Shown: positions 1-13,739 of the stretch, piece after piece
Numbering within the stretch: position 1 is the first letter of the stretch
How the letters are laid out: each line of letters opens with the position of its first letter
NCBI RefSeq assembly: GCF_026212465.1
Contig: NC_080057.1
Coordinates: 16,229,138-16,293,137 of the forward strand
DNA: 64,000 nucleotides
Reading direction: 5' to 3'
Source of the DNA: Amaranthus tricolor
Lineage: Eukaryota > Streptophyta > Magnoliopsida > Caryophyllales > Amaranthaceae
Notes under the pieces: model-generated
What the model was told of the DNA's origin: nothing
The model's database searches: none
Seen by the model: the letters and a program-made list of their open reading frames with translations, nothing else
Position numbers and translations under genes: made by a program

Positions 1-427
1 GCATATAATTAACATGTATCATAAACAGTTTAATAACAAAATAAAATAAAAATATTAAAGTCAAATATAGATAAATAGCATATAAGATAAATAATATATA
101 TCAATTAAAAAATTAAAGTGTACCTAAATATAAGATAAGACAAAAACATATACAATAAATATTAGATAAATAACATATATAATAAATATAACGTAAATCA
201 TATTTAAAATATAAATAACGTAAGTATAACATATAAAAAAAATAACATACCTTAAAATTTTGTTGAAAAAGTAACGTGTTCTTAAGTATAAGGAGAAAAT
301 ATGATATTTTTAGAAGAATAGTATGTATTCTATTGTATAAGAAGTATGATGTCATTAATAGATGAAAAATGACGGTAGGCGAAAAAATAAAACTTCAAAT
401 TTTCGACTAAATATCGACCACCATGCC
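1..427. mobile_element. CACTA transposon remnant, left of LTR insertion
   Basis: AT-rich sequence without a credible gene. Near 395-427 it carries words (tcgactaa, tcgaccacc) of the kind that recur at 3153-3390. When the LTR at 428-3152 and one copy of ATGCC are removed, it runs directly into the CACTA end at 3399. The left terminus of the CACTA element is not in the window, so membership of the leftmost bases is inferred. Confidence 0.4.
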
Positions 428-3152
428 TGAAATAGACTACATTTAATAAAGCTTAATTATAAGTTTATTAAGCTGATTGGAGTTATTAAGTAAGTTAATT
501 CGAGTAATAATATTATTATTTTGATAATCTTGACTCAAGTATTTCATTTGTTAATATTTTCAAGAAAGAGGTATATTTTATGTATAAAATTTATATAAAG
601 AATACTTCGATACAAGTGTATTTTGATTATATTTTATTAATTGATTACTATCTTATCTTTATAAAAATAAATTTAAATAAAGTATTGAAAAATAAATTCC
701 TAAATGCAATCCTTATTCATACTACCAATTACGAAATTTTACTTATTTCGTAAATCGTTTATTATACCCTTACAACACGTCTTATATAAGACTATCTTAC
801 GATGAGACGGCTTTAATAGAATTTAATGGGTCAAAGCTAAAAATAAAACTCATTTTACCTCAAAACTAACCGACATACACCTTCCCTCACATTGAAAACC
901 CACGGCACCCCTCCCTTCCCTCTCTTTCTCTCATCTCTTCTCTCTCTCGCTTCCCTCTCCCTCACGGCGCAGAAGCCCAGTACCACCAGTCACACCTTCG
1001 CTCCTTCATAACAAGCAGCAGTCGGCTGCTTCGTGAGCCACTAGCAGGAGCAGTAGCCGCACGTGGTGGTTCCTCCACCATCCAACGTGGTTCCTTGGTC
1101 TCTACCACCACATCTACAACTTGTTCTTCACCCCTTTAATAGTTTCACCTTTGTAAGCTATTTTCTTTCTCCCTAATTAAGTTTTTAGTTTCTGATTGGA
1201 ATTCTATTAAGTTTATGAGTTTGATGTTGGTTTTCAGTTACTTTCATTGAATCTTTTGTGGGTAAGAGTTTAGTTGATGAATTGAAGTTCAAGATTGCAA
1301 GGTCCTTCAATGGTGGTTGAGGTAATCCACAAACTATTCCTTTTAAGTATTAATTGAATGTTTTAAAGTAGTTTGGTATTTGTGGATTCAATTTAGGTCG
1401 TGGATTCAATTTGGGTATCAACTTGAATTTAAGATGAATATATGGATTCAATTAGTGATTGAGTTGTTTTTAGTGTTGATTGGAATTGGTTATTTGGGTT
1501 ATTTGGTTTCTAGTATGAAATTGGTATTTGCATATTGAGATTTTAGCTCAAAAACTGAGCATTCTGTTTTGCCCATTTTCGATTAGTTGTCATTGTTTCT
1601 AGGTTTCGGTGTCTTCATGAGATTTGTAGAGCTTCGAAACGCGATCACGTGGGCACTTGAATCGCTCCAAAATGAGTTTATATGAGAGAGATATGTTCAA
1701 AATAATGAAGTACTAGCAGGCTGTCTTAAAAATCCATAACGAACCTTCTGTTTTGGCTATTTTGGGATCGTTTTAATTGTTTCTGGGTTTTAGTGTCTTA
1801 ATAAGAATAGTAGAGCTCTGAGTAATGGTCGCGTAGCCACTTAAATCGTCTCATTTGGTTTCCGTATGAGTGAGTTATGCCTGTTTTAGTAAGAGGTGTC
1901 CTAAAACCATTACGGGATTCCTAAATTGGGATCAAGAGATATGGAAATTAATTGGATAATTAAATACTTTTGGATGAAGTATTTGATTCTGTTGAGACTT
2001 GTTGATTGTAGGAAGAACAATGACCTTTGTGTTTAATCAAATACATTCTAATAGATTAAGGGTCTTGGTGTAACCTTAAATCCTTGTGAATCTTGATATG
2101 TAAGTATGAGATGGATGGACATTGAATTTACGAAATTGGTGGAACATGGTTGTTTATAAGAAAGTATTGGGTAATTGATATTCTTGAATCGACTGTAAGA
2201 TTTTAAAGGTTAGAATGCTAGCATAACTCTTGGTTAAGCTGCGGTCTTAGAAGGAGATGTAATAAGTTATATGTTAGTGTAGTAGTATTGAACGCTCTCT
2301 AGTGATGTTCTTATCTTGTTATGCTCCAGGAGATGATATCATCGAAGAACCCTTCTAGTTGATAGCTGGATTCGTTACCTTGAAGCGACATCGTCGGTGA
2401 GTAGTAACAGTCCCTTAAAAAGGGGTCTGGCCAGGCTACCATTTGTAAAATGTTTATTTAAGGTTTGTGAAATTTATATGAATGTGATAAATGTTTATGA
2501 ATGATTATGCTGAGATTGATATGGTCAATGGATCGGGCTTGCGAGCTGGTCATTGACGGAGTTGAGGAACATGGTTCCCTACTCCCTGTTTTTGAAGCGA
2601 ATTGTCATTGAGATATTGACTAGCTTCACCCGAGAGTGACATAGCCTTAGAGCTATGGGGCACCTCTCAAACTAGACTCCCTGTGCGCACATAGATCTAA
2701 AAAACTGATGTTGCTTTTAAACCCATGATATGAATTACTGTGTTTTGTTGTTTTGGATTATTACTTCTCACTCAGTTTAATCTGATCCTTTGTTGTTTCC
2801 ATCTTTTAGTCTGATTACAGATCGGAACCGGTCGGGAACGATGGGTTAGCGGTGTTGAATAGCATTCCAAGGATGTATATTGAGTTGAGCACGTAGGAAT
2901 TTGTAGATTTGTATTAGGATTTTGGATAAATGTATATTTGTTTTGGCTGTGCTGGTTATATCGGACTTGTAGAGAATTGTATGATTATCTTGTGTATTAG
3001 TTAGATATTGGTTTTGGGATTTAGCTGAGTTAGTCACGTTGAAGAGCTTGTGACCCCTTTGCTTGAGTTTTGGAAGTGTGATTTCAGTTTCTTGGAAAAC
3101 GAACCTAGTGATCACTCTGTCTACCCAGTCAACGGTAAGTCGGGTTGTTACA
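428..3152 (+). mobile_element. Solo long LTR (Ty3/gypsy-type suspected)
   Basis: A 2.7 kb non-coding block begins TG and ends in cgggttgttaca. It is flanked by a perfect 5-bp direct repeat ATGCC (423-427 and 3153-3157), as expected for an LTR insertion. It holds a C/T-rich leader at about 880-960 (ccttccctcaca followed by cccacggcacccc), which closely matches the reverse complement of 52930-53000 in the solo LTR at 43924-53318, so the two belong to related families. No gag or pol is present, which suggests LTR-LTR recombination left a solo LTR. The expected TGTAACA start is not seen at 428, so the left edge is less certain than the right. Assignment to Ty3/gypsy (Tekay/Del-like long LTRs with TGTAACAccc ends) is from the family pattern only. 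Confidence 0.6.
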
Positions 3153-3399
3153 ATGCCAACTCCAATTTTACCGACTCTATGTGGTAGTTGGAAGGTTAGT
3201 CGGTGATATTCCGACTACTATTTTGGTTTTTTAGTAGGAATTTAGTCGCAAATTCCTACAACATTAAACTAGTAGGAATTTAGTCGGTATTTTCGATTAA
3301 CCATGGTTAGTTGATAAGTCAGTCGGTAATTTCTGACTGTATGGGGGTTAGTCGGTGAGGTCAATCGATGGATGGTTGGACGCTCATTTTTTTGTAGTG
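3153..3399. mobile_element. CACTA transposon 3' terminus
   Basis: Ends in tttttttgtagtg, the inverse of the CACTA-superfamily terminus CACTACAAAAAAA. It is filled with sub-terminal repeats around ttagtcggt and ccgacta in both orientations, as is usual within a few hundred bases of CACTA ends. The five bases ATGCC at 3153-3157 are the second copy of the LTR target duplication. No transposase is present in the part seen. Confidence 0.65.
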
Positions 3400-3683
3400 C
3401 AAGTGATGTCGATAATTGAAAAAAGAACAATCAAGTACTTTTAAAAAATTACATCGAAGAACAATTGGTTAAGTCGTTAAGGCAATTATCCGTGCCGAAT
3501 TTTCATATTCCGAAAATAGCGCATAATGTTATTATTTGACAAATTTAAAATAAATCACATTCAAAAAAGTCACAACAGTATCATTTAAAATCTCATCAGG
3601 TATCTTATTGTGCAACTAATTAATCGCAATTATACAACCTTTAAACTATCAAGTATACAACCCTTAATCTATCAAATTAGTTA
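3400..3683. other. AT-rich spacer
   Basis: Nothing recognisable apart from simple AT-rich sequence between the CACTA end and the foldback element. It includes the 9-bp left target-site copy AATTAGTTA at 3675-3683. Confidence 0.6.
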
Positions 3684-4783
3684 AAAAAAATTATTGTGAA
3701 TAATCCAACCTATTTTCCATTACCCACTAATAATCCACCTTTTGAAATTTTTTTGATAATCCGTCCTTTGATTTCAGTTCGTTGCCAATAGACCATTCAA
3801 AAAATGACTTGGTATATCATGTTACCCCTCATCTTCTTCCTTCTTTATAATAATTCAATCTATTTTCATTATCTGCTAATAATCCCACCTTTTAAATTTT
3901 TTTTCAATAATTCAACATTTGCTTTCAAGTTGTTGCCAGTAGACCTTACAAGAAGCTAAATAAGATTGCTTTATTTACCAAGCGTATGAAGTTGATCATT
4001 GCATTAATAGTAATTGTCTTTACATTACATACATACATATCCCATCAACTAGGGGTGTTCAAAAAATCGGACCCGCTTGACCCTACCCGCTGACCTGCTT
4101 TACCCGATCCATCGACCCGCTCACCCACATCCGAAATGGTAGGTCAATTTTTAAAAAAATAATATAATCTGGGTCAGGTACCCGACGCGCCTTAAGCGGG
4201 TTGGTGTCATGGGCTACAAAATACATTGAGTTGGGTACCCGCCGATCCATTATGTATTATCTTTATCAAGTTGAAATTTACACGTTAACTTTTTATAAAA
4301 AACTAATACCAGTCGTACTTTTTTCACTTCCCTTCAAAGTATAATACCCCTTTAAATCAGTGGTAAAGAGAAATTGAGTATTTTATAAATTGTGGATTTT
4401 TGGATAATAATTGAAGAGAATATATGTTAAAGAAATTAAAAGAGACTTAACATGTATGGATGAGATCTGCTGGAATATTATGAACTAGTGGCAAAGAAAC
4501 ATTGACTATTTAACTTCTTGAAGGGTCCATTGGTAACAAAACAAATAAAAAGGTTGGATTATTAAAAAAATTCAAAAGGTGGGATTATTGTCAAGTAATG
4601 AAAAATAGGTAGGATTATTATAAATAAGGAGAGGATGAGAGATAACCTGATATAGCAGGTCATTTTCTAAAGGGTTCACTAGCAAAAAAGTGAAAGCAAA
4701 GGTTGGATTATTAAAAAAATGCAAAAGGTGGGATTATTTCGAAGTAATGGAAAATAAGTTGGGTTATTCACAACAATTTTTCC
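3684..4783. mobile_element. Non-autonomous MULE-like foldback element
   Basis: Terminal inverted repeats of about 100 bp: 3684-3780 reads as the inverse of 4690-4783 (gtgaataatccaacct against gttgggttattcac, then ccaccttttga against caaaaggtggg). The flanks are a 9-bp near-perfect direct repeat AATTAGTTA (3675-3683) and AATTAATTA (4784-4792), the duplication length of Mutator-like elements. The inverted arms are themselves duplicated: a second copy of the same arm lies at about 3840-3930 and 4550-4620. The centre (about 4050-4240) has a GC-richer stretch starting ctaggggtgttcaaaaa, which may be a further nested hAT-like MITE. No coding capacity. Confidence 0.7.
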
Positions 4784-4792
4784 AATTAATTA

Positions 4793-5159
4793 ATCACAAC
4801 TGTCAATTACTTAATAGGTAATAAGGTAAACAAATAAAATAATCCCAATTTTTTAAAGCCCTAATTTACCTAAGAACTAATAAGAAAACTAAAAGTCGTA
4901 ATTTATCTAAGTTTAAGTTTTAAGTTTACGTTATGGGTAGTTGCTCAACTTTAAGTTTTACCTACAAAGTTTACGTTACTTGTTACGATTCGTAATCACG
5001 TTACGAATTAAAAAGTTTTTAATCATTGTAGAGATTTTTCAAATTACTACCATCACTAATTAAATTATAATTAGTAACGAACAAATATATAAGAATAATT
5101 AGGCGCTAAAAACGACTAATGAAATCTCTTAATAATACGGCTGTTTCAATATCAGTCAA
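4793..5159. other. AT-rich spacer before truncated copia
   Basis: No gene, LTR or primer-binding site is visible. The copia coding remnant begins abruptly at about 5160, so its 5' LTR and most of gag are missing here. Confidence 0.5.
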
Positions 5160-8100
5160 ATGAAAAAACTCATTGATCTTTAGAATAAAAATGATGATCT
5201 TGAATTTGAGCTCAAGACTTTGAGAGATGAGTTTGAGAAAAGTTTACGATCCTTAACAAAGATAAATGATTCCGAATTCAAATTCATAAAATGCTTACAC
5301 AACAAAAAGGATCTAATGATAAACGTGGTATCGGTTATAATAATGCTACACATAACTATAAGAGTAAAACCACATTTGTTAAAAGTGCATACAAGCATAG
5401 ACGCTCACCTACTTGCTCCTTTTGTTGCAAACAATGACATCTTAAGTTTGCATGTCCAAATAGACGTAAGGACAATTAAATTATCAATAATTCCTTTCCC
5501 TTTGAATTACGTGAGCAGATAAAGCAAATATGGGTTCCTAAAGGGACAAGACCACCTAACATGGTCTACCCCGAATATGGTCTCAAATTTGTCACTTGGT
5601 TGGCTAAAATGAAGTTGAGAAAAGTTATTTTTTGTTTCGTAGGAAAAGCAAAAGTGAATCTTAGATAGTGGATGCTTAAGACATATGAGTAGTAAAGTTT
5701 CTTTATTTTCCGAAATTAAAGAAAGGTGGAATGTCTCGATCACCCAGGGCGACAAAGGTAAAGGCAAAATATTAGGTGCTGGCAAAGTTGGTAAGGACCC
5801 TTCTAAAATTATTGATAATGTCTATTTGGTTGAAGGTCTTACATTTAACTTGCTAAGTGTATCTCAATTATGCAATAAAGGTAATCAATTAATTTTTGAT
5901 AAAGAAAAATGTGTTGTCCAATACCCTAACACCGGAGATACATTTATTACCGCCCTTAGAAATGATAATGTTTATAATTTGAATACTAACGAAATTGAAG
6001 CTCAAAATTTCAAGTGTTTAAAGGCTATAATGGATGATCCAAAGCTTTGGCATCGAAAGCTTGGTCACATCAATACGCACACCATGCATAAATTAGTAAG
6101 TAGAGATCTAGTTAAGGGACTTCCAGCTCTTGACTACAAACTCAGTCCTACATATGATGTATACATTAGAGGTAAACAAGTAAGAAGTTCATTTAAACCG
6201 AAGAAAATGGTAAGTACTTCAAGACCATGTGAACTTCTAAACATTGATCTATGTGGTCCAATACGTGTACGGAGCATACGAGGTAAATCTTATATTCTAG
6301 TAACAGTTGATGATTATTCTAGATTTACGTGGGTTGATTTTTTGAAGGATAAAGGTGAAGCCTTGAAATCGTTCTCAAGACGTAAAGAAATGCAAACTCA
6401 GTTGAATCTTCCAATAGTTTCGGTTAGAAGTGATCATGGGAGAAAGTTTGATCAATTAGGCTTTGATTCCTTTTGTGAAAAATAGAGTATAACCCATAAC
6501 TTTTCAGCTCCTAGGACACCCCAACAAAATGGTGTGGTTAAAAGGAAAAATTGCACTTTAGAAGAAATGGCTAAGATTATGCTTATAGAAAATGGATTAG
6601 CCAAACATTATTAGGCCGACGCAGTTAATACAGCTAACTATGTCTTAAATAGGTGTCTTATTAGACCTATACTTATGAAAACCCCCTATGAGTTATTTAA
6701 AGGAGGAAAACCAAACATAGCCTACCTTAGACCATTTGGTTGTAAGTGCTTTATCCATAACAATGGTAAGGATAATCTAGCTAAGTTTGATGCTAGAAGT
6801 GTTGAAGGTATATTTCTAGGATACTCAGTAAATAGTAAAGCTTATAGAGTGCTAAATAAGCGAACAAGTATGGTTGAGGAAAGCATACATGTGGTATTTG
6901 ATGAATCGGACAAAGGAATTTTAAGTGAAGGATTTAAAGAGTTAAACCTTAACAAGCATTTTGATGACGTAAGTGATGATGAATTAGATGCCAATGATCT
7001 TAATGAAGATAAAAAGAAGAACAAGCAAGATCCTATACAAAGTCTTGATGAGGTTGAAGAAAAACAGGTAGAGCGCATTGAAGACTCACAGTCAGATCTT
7101 GAGACCCAATCTCTAGACTTGAAAACAGCTCTTGAACGTACTGATTTAAGTACTTCAATTAGAGATTCCTCGAAGGAAGTAGAAACAAGTTCTCTAAATG
7201 TTTACACACCATCCATACTAAGAAGAAGACTTAGATTGTCATCTCAACATCCTCCGAAAAACATCATAAGTGATCCAAACACAGGTACTCAAACTCAATC
7301 CTCTCTTAAAAATTTATGTGCATTTTCTTTTTTGTTTCTCTTGTAGAACCAAAGGATTTAAAAGAAGCAATACAAGAACTAGAGTGGATCATTGCTATGC
7401 AAAGTGAATTAAATGAATTCGAAAGAAACAAAGTTTGGGATCTAGTTGAAAAACCACCAGATCTTACTATTATTGGAACTAGATGGGTCTTTCGTAACAA
7501 GCTCAATGAGGATGAAAATATCATAAGGAACAAAGCAAGACTAGTAGCTCAAGGCTATAATCAAGAAGAAGATATAGATTATGACGAAACTTTTGCTCTC
7601 GTAGCAAGGTTAGAATCTATTAGAATTATGCTTGCTTTTGCTTATATATGAATATAAAACTATATCAAATGGATGTTAAATGTGCTTTCTTAAATGACTA
7701 CTTACAAGAGGAAGTATATGTTAAACAACCACCTGGTTTTGAGAAGTTGGACTTTTTCTAATCATGTGTTTAAACTAAACAAAGCATTATATGGCTTGAA
7801 ATAAGCTCTAAGGGCTTGGTATGAAAGATTTAGCTCACATTTACTTGAAAATAACTTTCAATGAGGTAAAATTGATAAAACGCTTTTCATTAACACTAAA
7901 GGAAAAGATATTCTTATTGTTCAAGTATATGTTGATGATATATTGTTTGGAGCTACTAATAATTCTTTGTGCAAGGAATTTTTCTAAGATCATGTGCAAG
8001 GAATTTGAAATGAAAATGATGGGAGACTTAACATTTTTTCTTGGACTACAAATAAAGCAAAAGAAAGATGACATATTTACTTGTCAAAGTAAATATGTTA

Positions 8101-8875
8101 GAGATCTATTAAAGAAGTACAATATGGATCAATGCAAAAGTGCTAATATGCATATGAGTGCAACACTAAGTCTAGATCAAGATACAAATGGTAAAAGTGT
8201 TGATCAAAAGACTTATAGAGGTATGATTGGTTCTTTATTGTATTTAACAGCTAGTCGTCCTGATATAATGTTTAGTGTTCGCTTATGTGCTCGTTTTCAA
8301 GCTAACCCAAAAGAATCTCACTTAACTGCAGTTAAGAGAATTCTTAGATATTTGCATGGGACTAAAGATTTTGGTCTATGGTACCCTAGTTGTGGAAATT
8401 TTGCTTTGATTGGTTTTTCAGATGCGGATTATGCTGGTTATAAGGTGGATAGAAAGAGCACTTCATGATAATGTCAATTCTTGGGATCATCATTGATTTC
8501 ATGGTATTCTAAAGAGCAAAACTCAGTTGCTTTATCTACGGCTAAAGCTAAATATATAGTAGCTGGTGTGTGTTGTTCTCAAATCTTATGGATTGCACAA
8601 AACCTTTGAGATCTTTGAGTTGATCTCAAAGGTATTCCAATTAAGTGTGATAATACAAGTGCAATTTGTATTACTAAAAATCTAGTACAACACTCACGTG
8701 CAAAACACATTGAGGTTCATCACCATTTCATACGTGATCATGTTGAAAAAGGTCATATTTCTCTATCTTTTATTCCTACGGAAAATCAATTAGCTGATAT
8801 ATTTATAAAACCTTTAAGTCCTGATTGTTTTGCATATATTCGTATAGAACTTGGAATGTTAAAAGATGTTGCATG
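5160..8875 (+). pseudogene. Ty1/copia gag-pol remnant (SIRE-like), heavily mutated
   Basis: Remnant of the polyprotein of a plant Ty1/copia element, which would encode capsid, protease, integrase and reverse transcriptase/RNase H. In order: a C-terminal gag fragment with a CX2CX4HX4C zinc knuckle (about 5419-5460, interrupted by a TGA); the protease motif LDSGCLRHM near 5660; the pre-integrase WHRKLGH motif and integrase core (DLCGPI, VTVDDYSR, SDHGRKF); an in-frame TAG at 6483; PQQNGVVKRKN near 6530, where the usual catalytic Glu (VERKN) is Lys; reverse transcriptase with TRWVFRNKL and YVDDILFG near 7930 in shifted frames; and RNase H with GFSDADYAG, then ALSTAKAKY where the family has ALSTAEAEY. 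It ends at a stop near 8875. The lineage call rests on the env-like ORF downstream. At least four stops and several frameshifts make it inactive. The 5' LTR and primer site are absent. Confidence 0.9.
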
Positions 8876-9466
8876 AACTAAGGGGAAATAAGGGTACAAT
8901 AATTACTAAATATTAAGTATGTATTTAGGGGGAGTATTTCATTTTATTTATATGATTCAATTGTGGTTTTATATACGTATTTCTTTTATACATATATTTG
9001 AGGGTTGAAAATTAAATTTCAATTTCTTAAAAATATATTTTACATCTATAAAATATTAAAAAAAGGATTTATAATTAAATACCTTTAATTAATAAAGGAT
9101 ATTTAATTTTTAAACTAAATTGTATGCTTGCAATATTTGGACGTCAACCACATAGTAATTACTTGTTCATGAATTTGGTCTTAATCTAACTAGTTTGTAA
9201 TTGGACTCATCATTAGTTCATTACCCTCCGTGTTAATCCCCTAACGTCACTCAAACACTCCAAAACCGGTCAAGTTTCACTCACCATCAATATTACCTTT
9301 TCCGCAAGTTGTCACATCACATTTTAATGATGTACAAATGCATTGTACTTCATTTCTCTTTTAATAGCTTGTGACCCGTCCTTTCTTCACTCTCCTCCAA
9401 ACATTTCTGATTTTTGTGAACCATCCCTTTCACCCTTTCCCTTTCAAGCTCTCAAAATGTTCTTCA
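8876..9466 (+). other. Copia spacer between pol and env-like ORF
   Basis: Non-coding, AT-rich. Contains ttagggggagtatttc at about 8925-8940, a purine-rich run resembling a polypurine tract and lying directly after pol. In SIRE-type elements a spacer separates pol from the extra 3' ORF, which fits this position. Confidence 0.5.
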
Positions 9467-10702
9467 ATGGCCCCCAAAAAGAAATTAACCAGTTCCTCTA
9501 CAAAATCCAAAAAAGAAGAGTCTTCAAAGTCTCCAAGGCAAGAAACTCTAACTCCGTCTATTCCTTCACCTCTTGCTTCTTTGGAGGTATCCAAAAATTG
9601 GTTTGAGAACCATACGACATTTGGACGATGGATCGACACCTTCAAACATCGTTCTTTGTCTTATGTTGACATTCTTGACTACAATTTCTTTTTATTTGAA
9701 GATTTTGAAGTTGTGTTTTCATTCATCCAAACAACTCCTAGTAAGTTGTTGGATCCTGGTTCTGTCACATATCACATTCTTGTCAAAATTTTCTATTGCA
9801 AGTTGTCTTTCATTACAGTTGATGGGTATCCAGCCTTAAGAAGTTTTGTTGAAGGCCAAGAGACTGTGATCTCTAAAACCCTAATCAATGACCTGCTAAA
9901 ATTTTCTTTTGATGTGGACGATTTCTCACCAACAAAACAACTTACCCACAATGGTTTAAATCTTTGTGGAAAGTTATTGCATACCCTCCTTGTTAAGACT
10001 GTTTTGTCCCGCAATTCATCTTGTGAACTTGTCACAGATGCTGATCTTATCCTAATGTGGAAGGTTGCTTTTATAAAACCTGTTGATTATGCCTCCCTTA
10101 TCATTTCAACTAAGAGTTTTTGTAGCTCTTCCCTTCGAAATAGTGCCCTTCCTTATGCTAATTTGTTGACATTGGTTTTTAATCATTTTCATTTACTCTC
10201 TGATTTGGAGCAAATAGTAGATTATTCTGGTCCACAATCCCTTTCTAACAATGTCCTCCCTCCCCTTGGTATTTTTAAAGTCCATGGTAAGTATGAGTGG
10301 TACTCACACTTGTTTATGTTTGAGAAAGAGATTCTTCAAAAGATCCATGGTAAAAAGCTCTCTCACCTTGAACCCCAACTTAAAGAACGCACCACTCATT
10401 CACGCCTCTAGTCTCTTGAGTCTGAGGTAAGTGAAATGAAAATGTCCATCCTTGGTTTACACGACAAAGTGTCTACTTTAACATCTATACTGGATTATTT
10501 TATGAAAGAAATGAAAGATATGGTCGTTGAAGATGTGGTTGTGGAAGAAGAAGAGAAAGAGGAGGAAGAGAAAGAAAAAGAGGAGGTTGTTACCCCTGTC
10601 AAACAAGCATCACCACCAACGACCGTCGAAGCTACCCCAGTGACCACTTCCCCTGAAAATCCTAAGGCTTCCAAGAAGAGGAAGACCCGGTCCAGGAAGT
10701 AG
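9467..10702 (+). CDS. SIRE-type env-like / plant retrotransposon accessory protein, one internal stop
   Basis: Extra 3' ORF of the copia element, of the kind called env-like in SIRE elements; its function is unknown. The start chosen is the ATG at 9467 (MAPKKKLTSSS), because this Lys/Ser-rich N-terminus is usual for the family, although the frame is open from an earlier ATG at 9371. About the first 40 residues are basic and Ser-rich. A globular region of about 250 residues follows (WFENHTTFGRWID ... LPPLGIFKVHGKYEW). An in-frame TAG lies at 10409-10411. The same frame then continues through a predicted coiled coil and a Glu-rich acidic stretch to a basic tail (KKRKTRSRK) ending at 10702. No convincing signal peptide or membrane anchor is seen. 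This ORF is far better preserved than pol just upstream, with one nonsense codon in 412. It could be called a pseudogene. Confidence 0.7.
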
Positions 10703-11036
10703 TTTATTATGTTGGTTGATGAACATTTTTTTTTCAAAAAAAAAAATACTATCCCAAACATGTGATTTGATATTTGTTTAGTTGTGTTTTTGGATAATGG
10801 TTTATTGTATTAATGATTTATTATCCATGCACGTAATTTTATTGGCTTATACTTATGTTATATATCATGTTCTGATTTGAAACAATTTTCAAAGTCTTGA
10901 AACATTTCTGCTTAATTATAACTTAACGTGATTTATAAAATATCTAAGTGTTTGTTCTTATTATGTTTTTCAATTCATGTTCACCTAGTAATATGAATTA
11001 GGAAAATATGGTTTTGACTTTCATGAAGGGGGAGAT
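10703..11036 (+). other. Copia 3' untranslated region with polypurine tract
   Basis: AT-rich tail after the env-like ORF. It ends in the purine run gaagggggagat at about 11024-11035, the expected polypurine primer for plus-strand synthesis, immediately followed by TGAAGACCC, taken as the start of the 3' LTR. Confidence 0.6.
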
Positions 11037-11336
11037 TGAAGACCCAACTCCTTTAAGTGATGATAATTCAAAACATATATTAAATTAAACAATAAATTAA
11101 GTAATTATAATTAGTTGTTTAAGTAGGTCCAAAATCATATTAAATATTAAGTGATTAATTGATAAATAAAGTCTAAAATATGTTGAATTAAGTTTGAATT
11201 AAAATGACTTAAGATAATTGTCTATATTTAGATAAGGTTGTATTTGAATTTGAATTTTAATTTAGACGCGTGTTTAATATGTTCTACACGTTTTTTTTTT
11301 TGAAAATTTAAATTATATTTTCACGGTTTTATTATT

Positions 11337-12604
11337 AGAAAATTGGCTGAAATTAATCTCAACTATCACCCGTTGGCCAAAATTAATCCCCACTATCGAT
11401 TATTTTTTAATAATCCCAGCTATTCTCCTAATTTGTTCAAAACATACCCACCCCTGGTAACCCGCATCAGCAGGTAACCCCCATAGCATTTTTTTTCCTT
11501 TTTTTTTTTTAACTCTAATCTTCAAAAATAACCTATCTTCTTCATCTATTAATTTCCTCCCTCTTCTTCTTCCCCATTACTCCTCCATTAATGAACCCTA
11601 ACTTCTCAAAAAAACCAAATTGAAACTAAACCTTCAAAATCTTCAAATTCCTACAATATATGATATTGATTCAATTAGAAGATGAATATGTGGATTATAA
11701 TTGCATAATTAAAATTGGGTTTTAATTAGTTTGGATTGAAACTTTATATAGTTAAATTTGGATTTTAATTATTATAAGAACTCATTATTTAAAATTATAT
11801 GATAATAAAAATAATAAATTGAGTTATTTTGATGTATTTGACACTTAAAACAATTCAAGAAAGTTAAAAACAAAATGAAAAAAACATTAATAAAAAATTG
11901 AAAAAACAGAAAATTTGAAACACAATTCTTCTTCACGTCATTTGGTGTTTTACCAAATTCAACATCAAGATTTAAAAGTGTAATTTTGGTATAATTCTTT
12001 TTCGAAAATTTGTTTTTATTGTTTGAATTGGATTACCCAATAATTAGATTGTTGTTTGATTGACTAATTCAAACAAAAACGCAATTTCATTTTTTTTTTC
12101 AAACCCTAGATTTTTCTCAATTTGATTGAATTCATGAACTTTGTGAAATTTCATAATTAATCATTTCTAAACTATAATTATATGATAGTTATATGTTTTT
12201 CCCTTATTTTAGAATTATAATTTGATCATTTGATGGTCGAATTTTCATTTCAAAGTTGCGAAAAACTTGTGCAAAAACGCCTACTTTGATGACTTGGTGG
12301 CTCAAGCCATGGTAGCTGGCATAGTTTGGGTGGTTGGCGTGTGGTCAGGGTTCATCAATGGAGGAGTAATAGGGAAGAAGAAGAGGGAGGGGATTAATAG
12401 ATGAAGGAGATGAGTTATTTTTGAAGATTAGAGTAAAAAAAAAGGAAAAAAATGCTACGGGGGTTAACTGTTGCTGCCAGTTACCGGGGGTATGTATGTT
12501 TTGAAAAAATTAGGAGAATAATTGGGATTATTAAAAAATAATCGATAGTGGGGATTAATTTTGGCCAACGGGTGATAGTTGGGATTAATTTCAGCCAATT
12601 TTCC
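11337..12604. mobile_element. Non-autonomous MULE-like foldback element in copia LTR
   Basis: A 1.27 kb element with about 150-bp terminal inverted repeats: agaaaattggctgaaatta at the left, its inverse taatttcagccaattttcc at the right. The similarity continues through cacccgttggccaaaatta and its inverse. Flanked by a perfect 9-bp direct repeat TTTATTATT (11328-11336 and 12605-12613), as for Mutator-like elements. The interior is AT-rich and non-coding. Confidence 0.85.
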
Positions 12605-12832
12605 TTTATTATTTGAATTATTGGATTTTAAATTCCATGTCAGCATTAACGTGGCAGCGCATCAAAGAGATGAAATAGCTAAAAATAGCATCCAAAAACG
12701 TGTTTGAAAAAAGTCTAAAGTGGAGCGTAAATTTTACTTAAGGCTTAAGGTTTTGAAGACTGGCCCAGATTAATCAGACTAGCGAGATTATACGATGAAT
12801 CTTCCTTGTTTTGCAAGATTATGTTGAGGCGT

Positions 12833-13686
<854 letters not shown>

Positions 13687-13739
13687 TGAGTTCAGGTGAG
13701 AACTAACCTTATATGAGAACCATGTAAACTAAAATCTAA

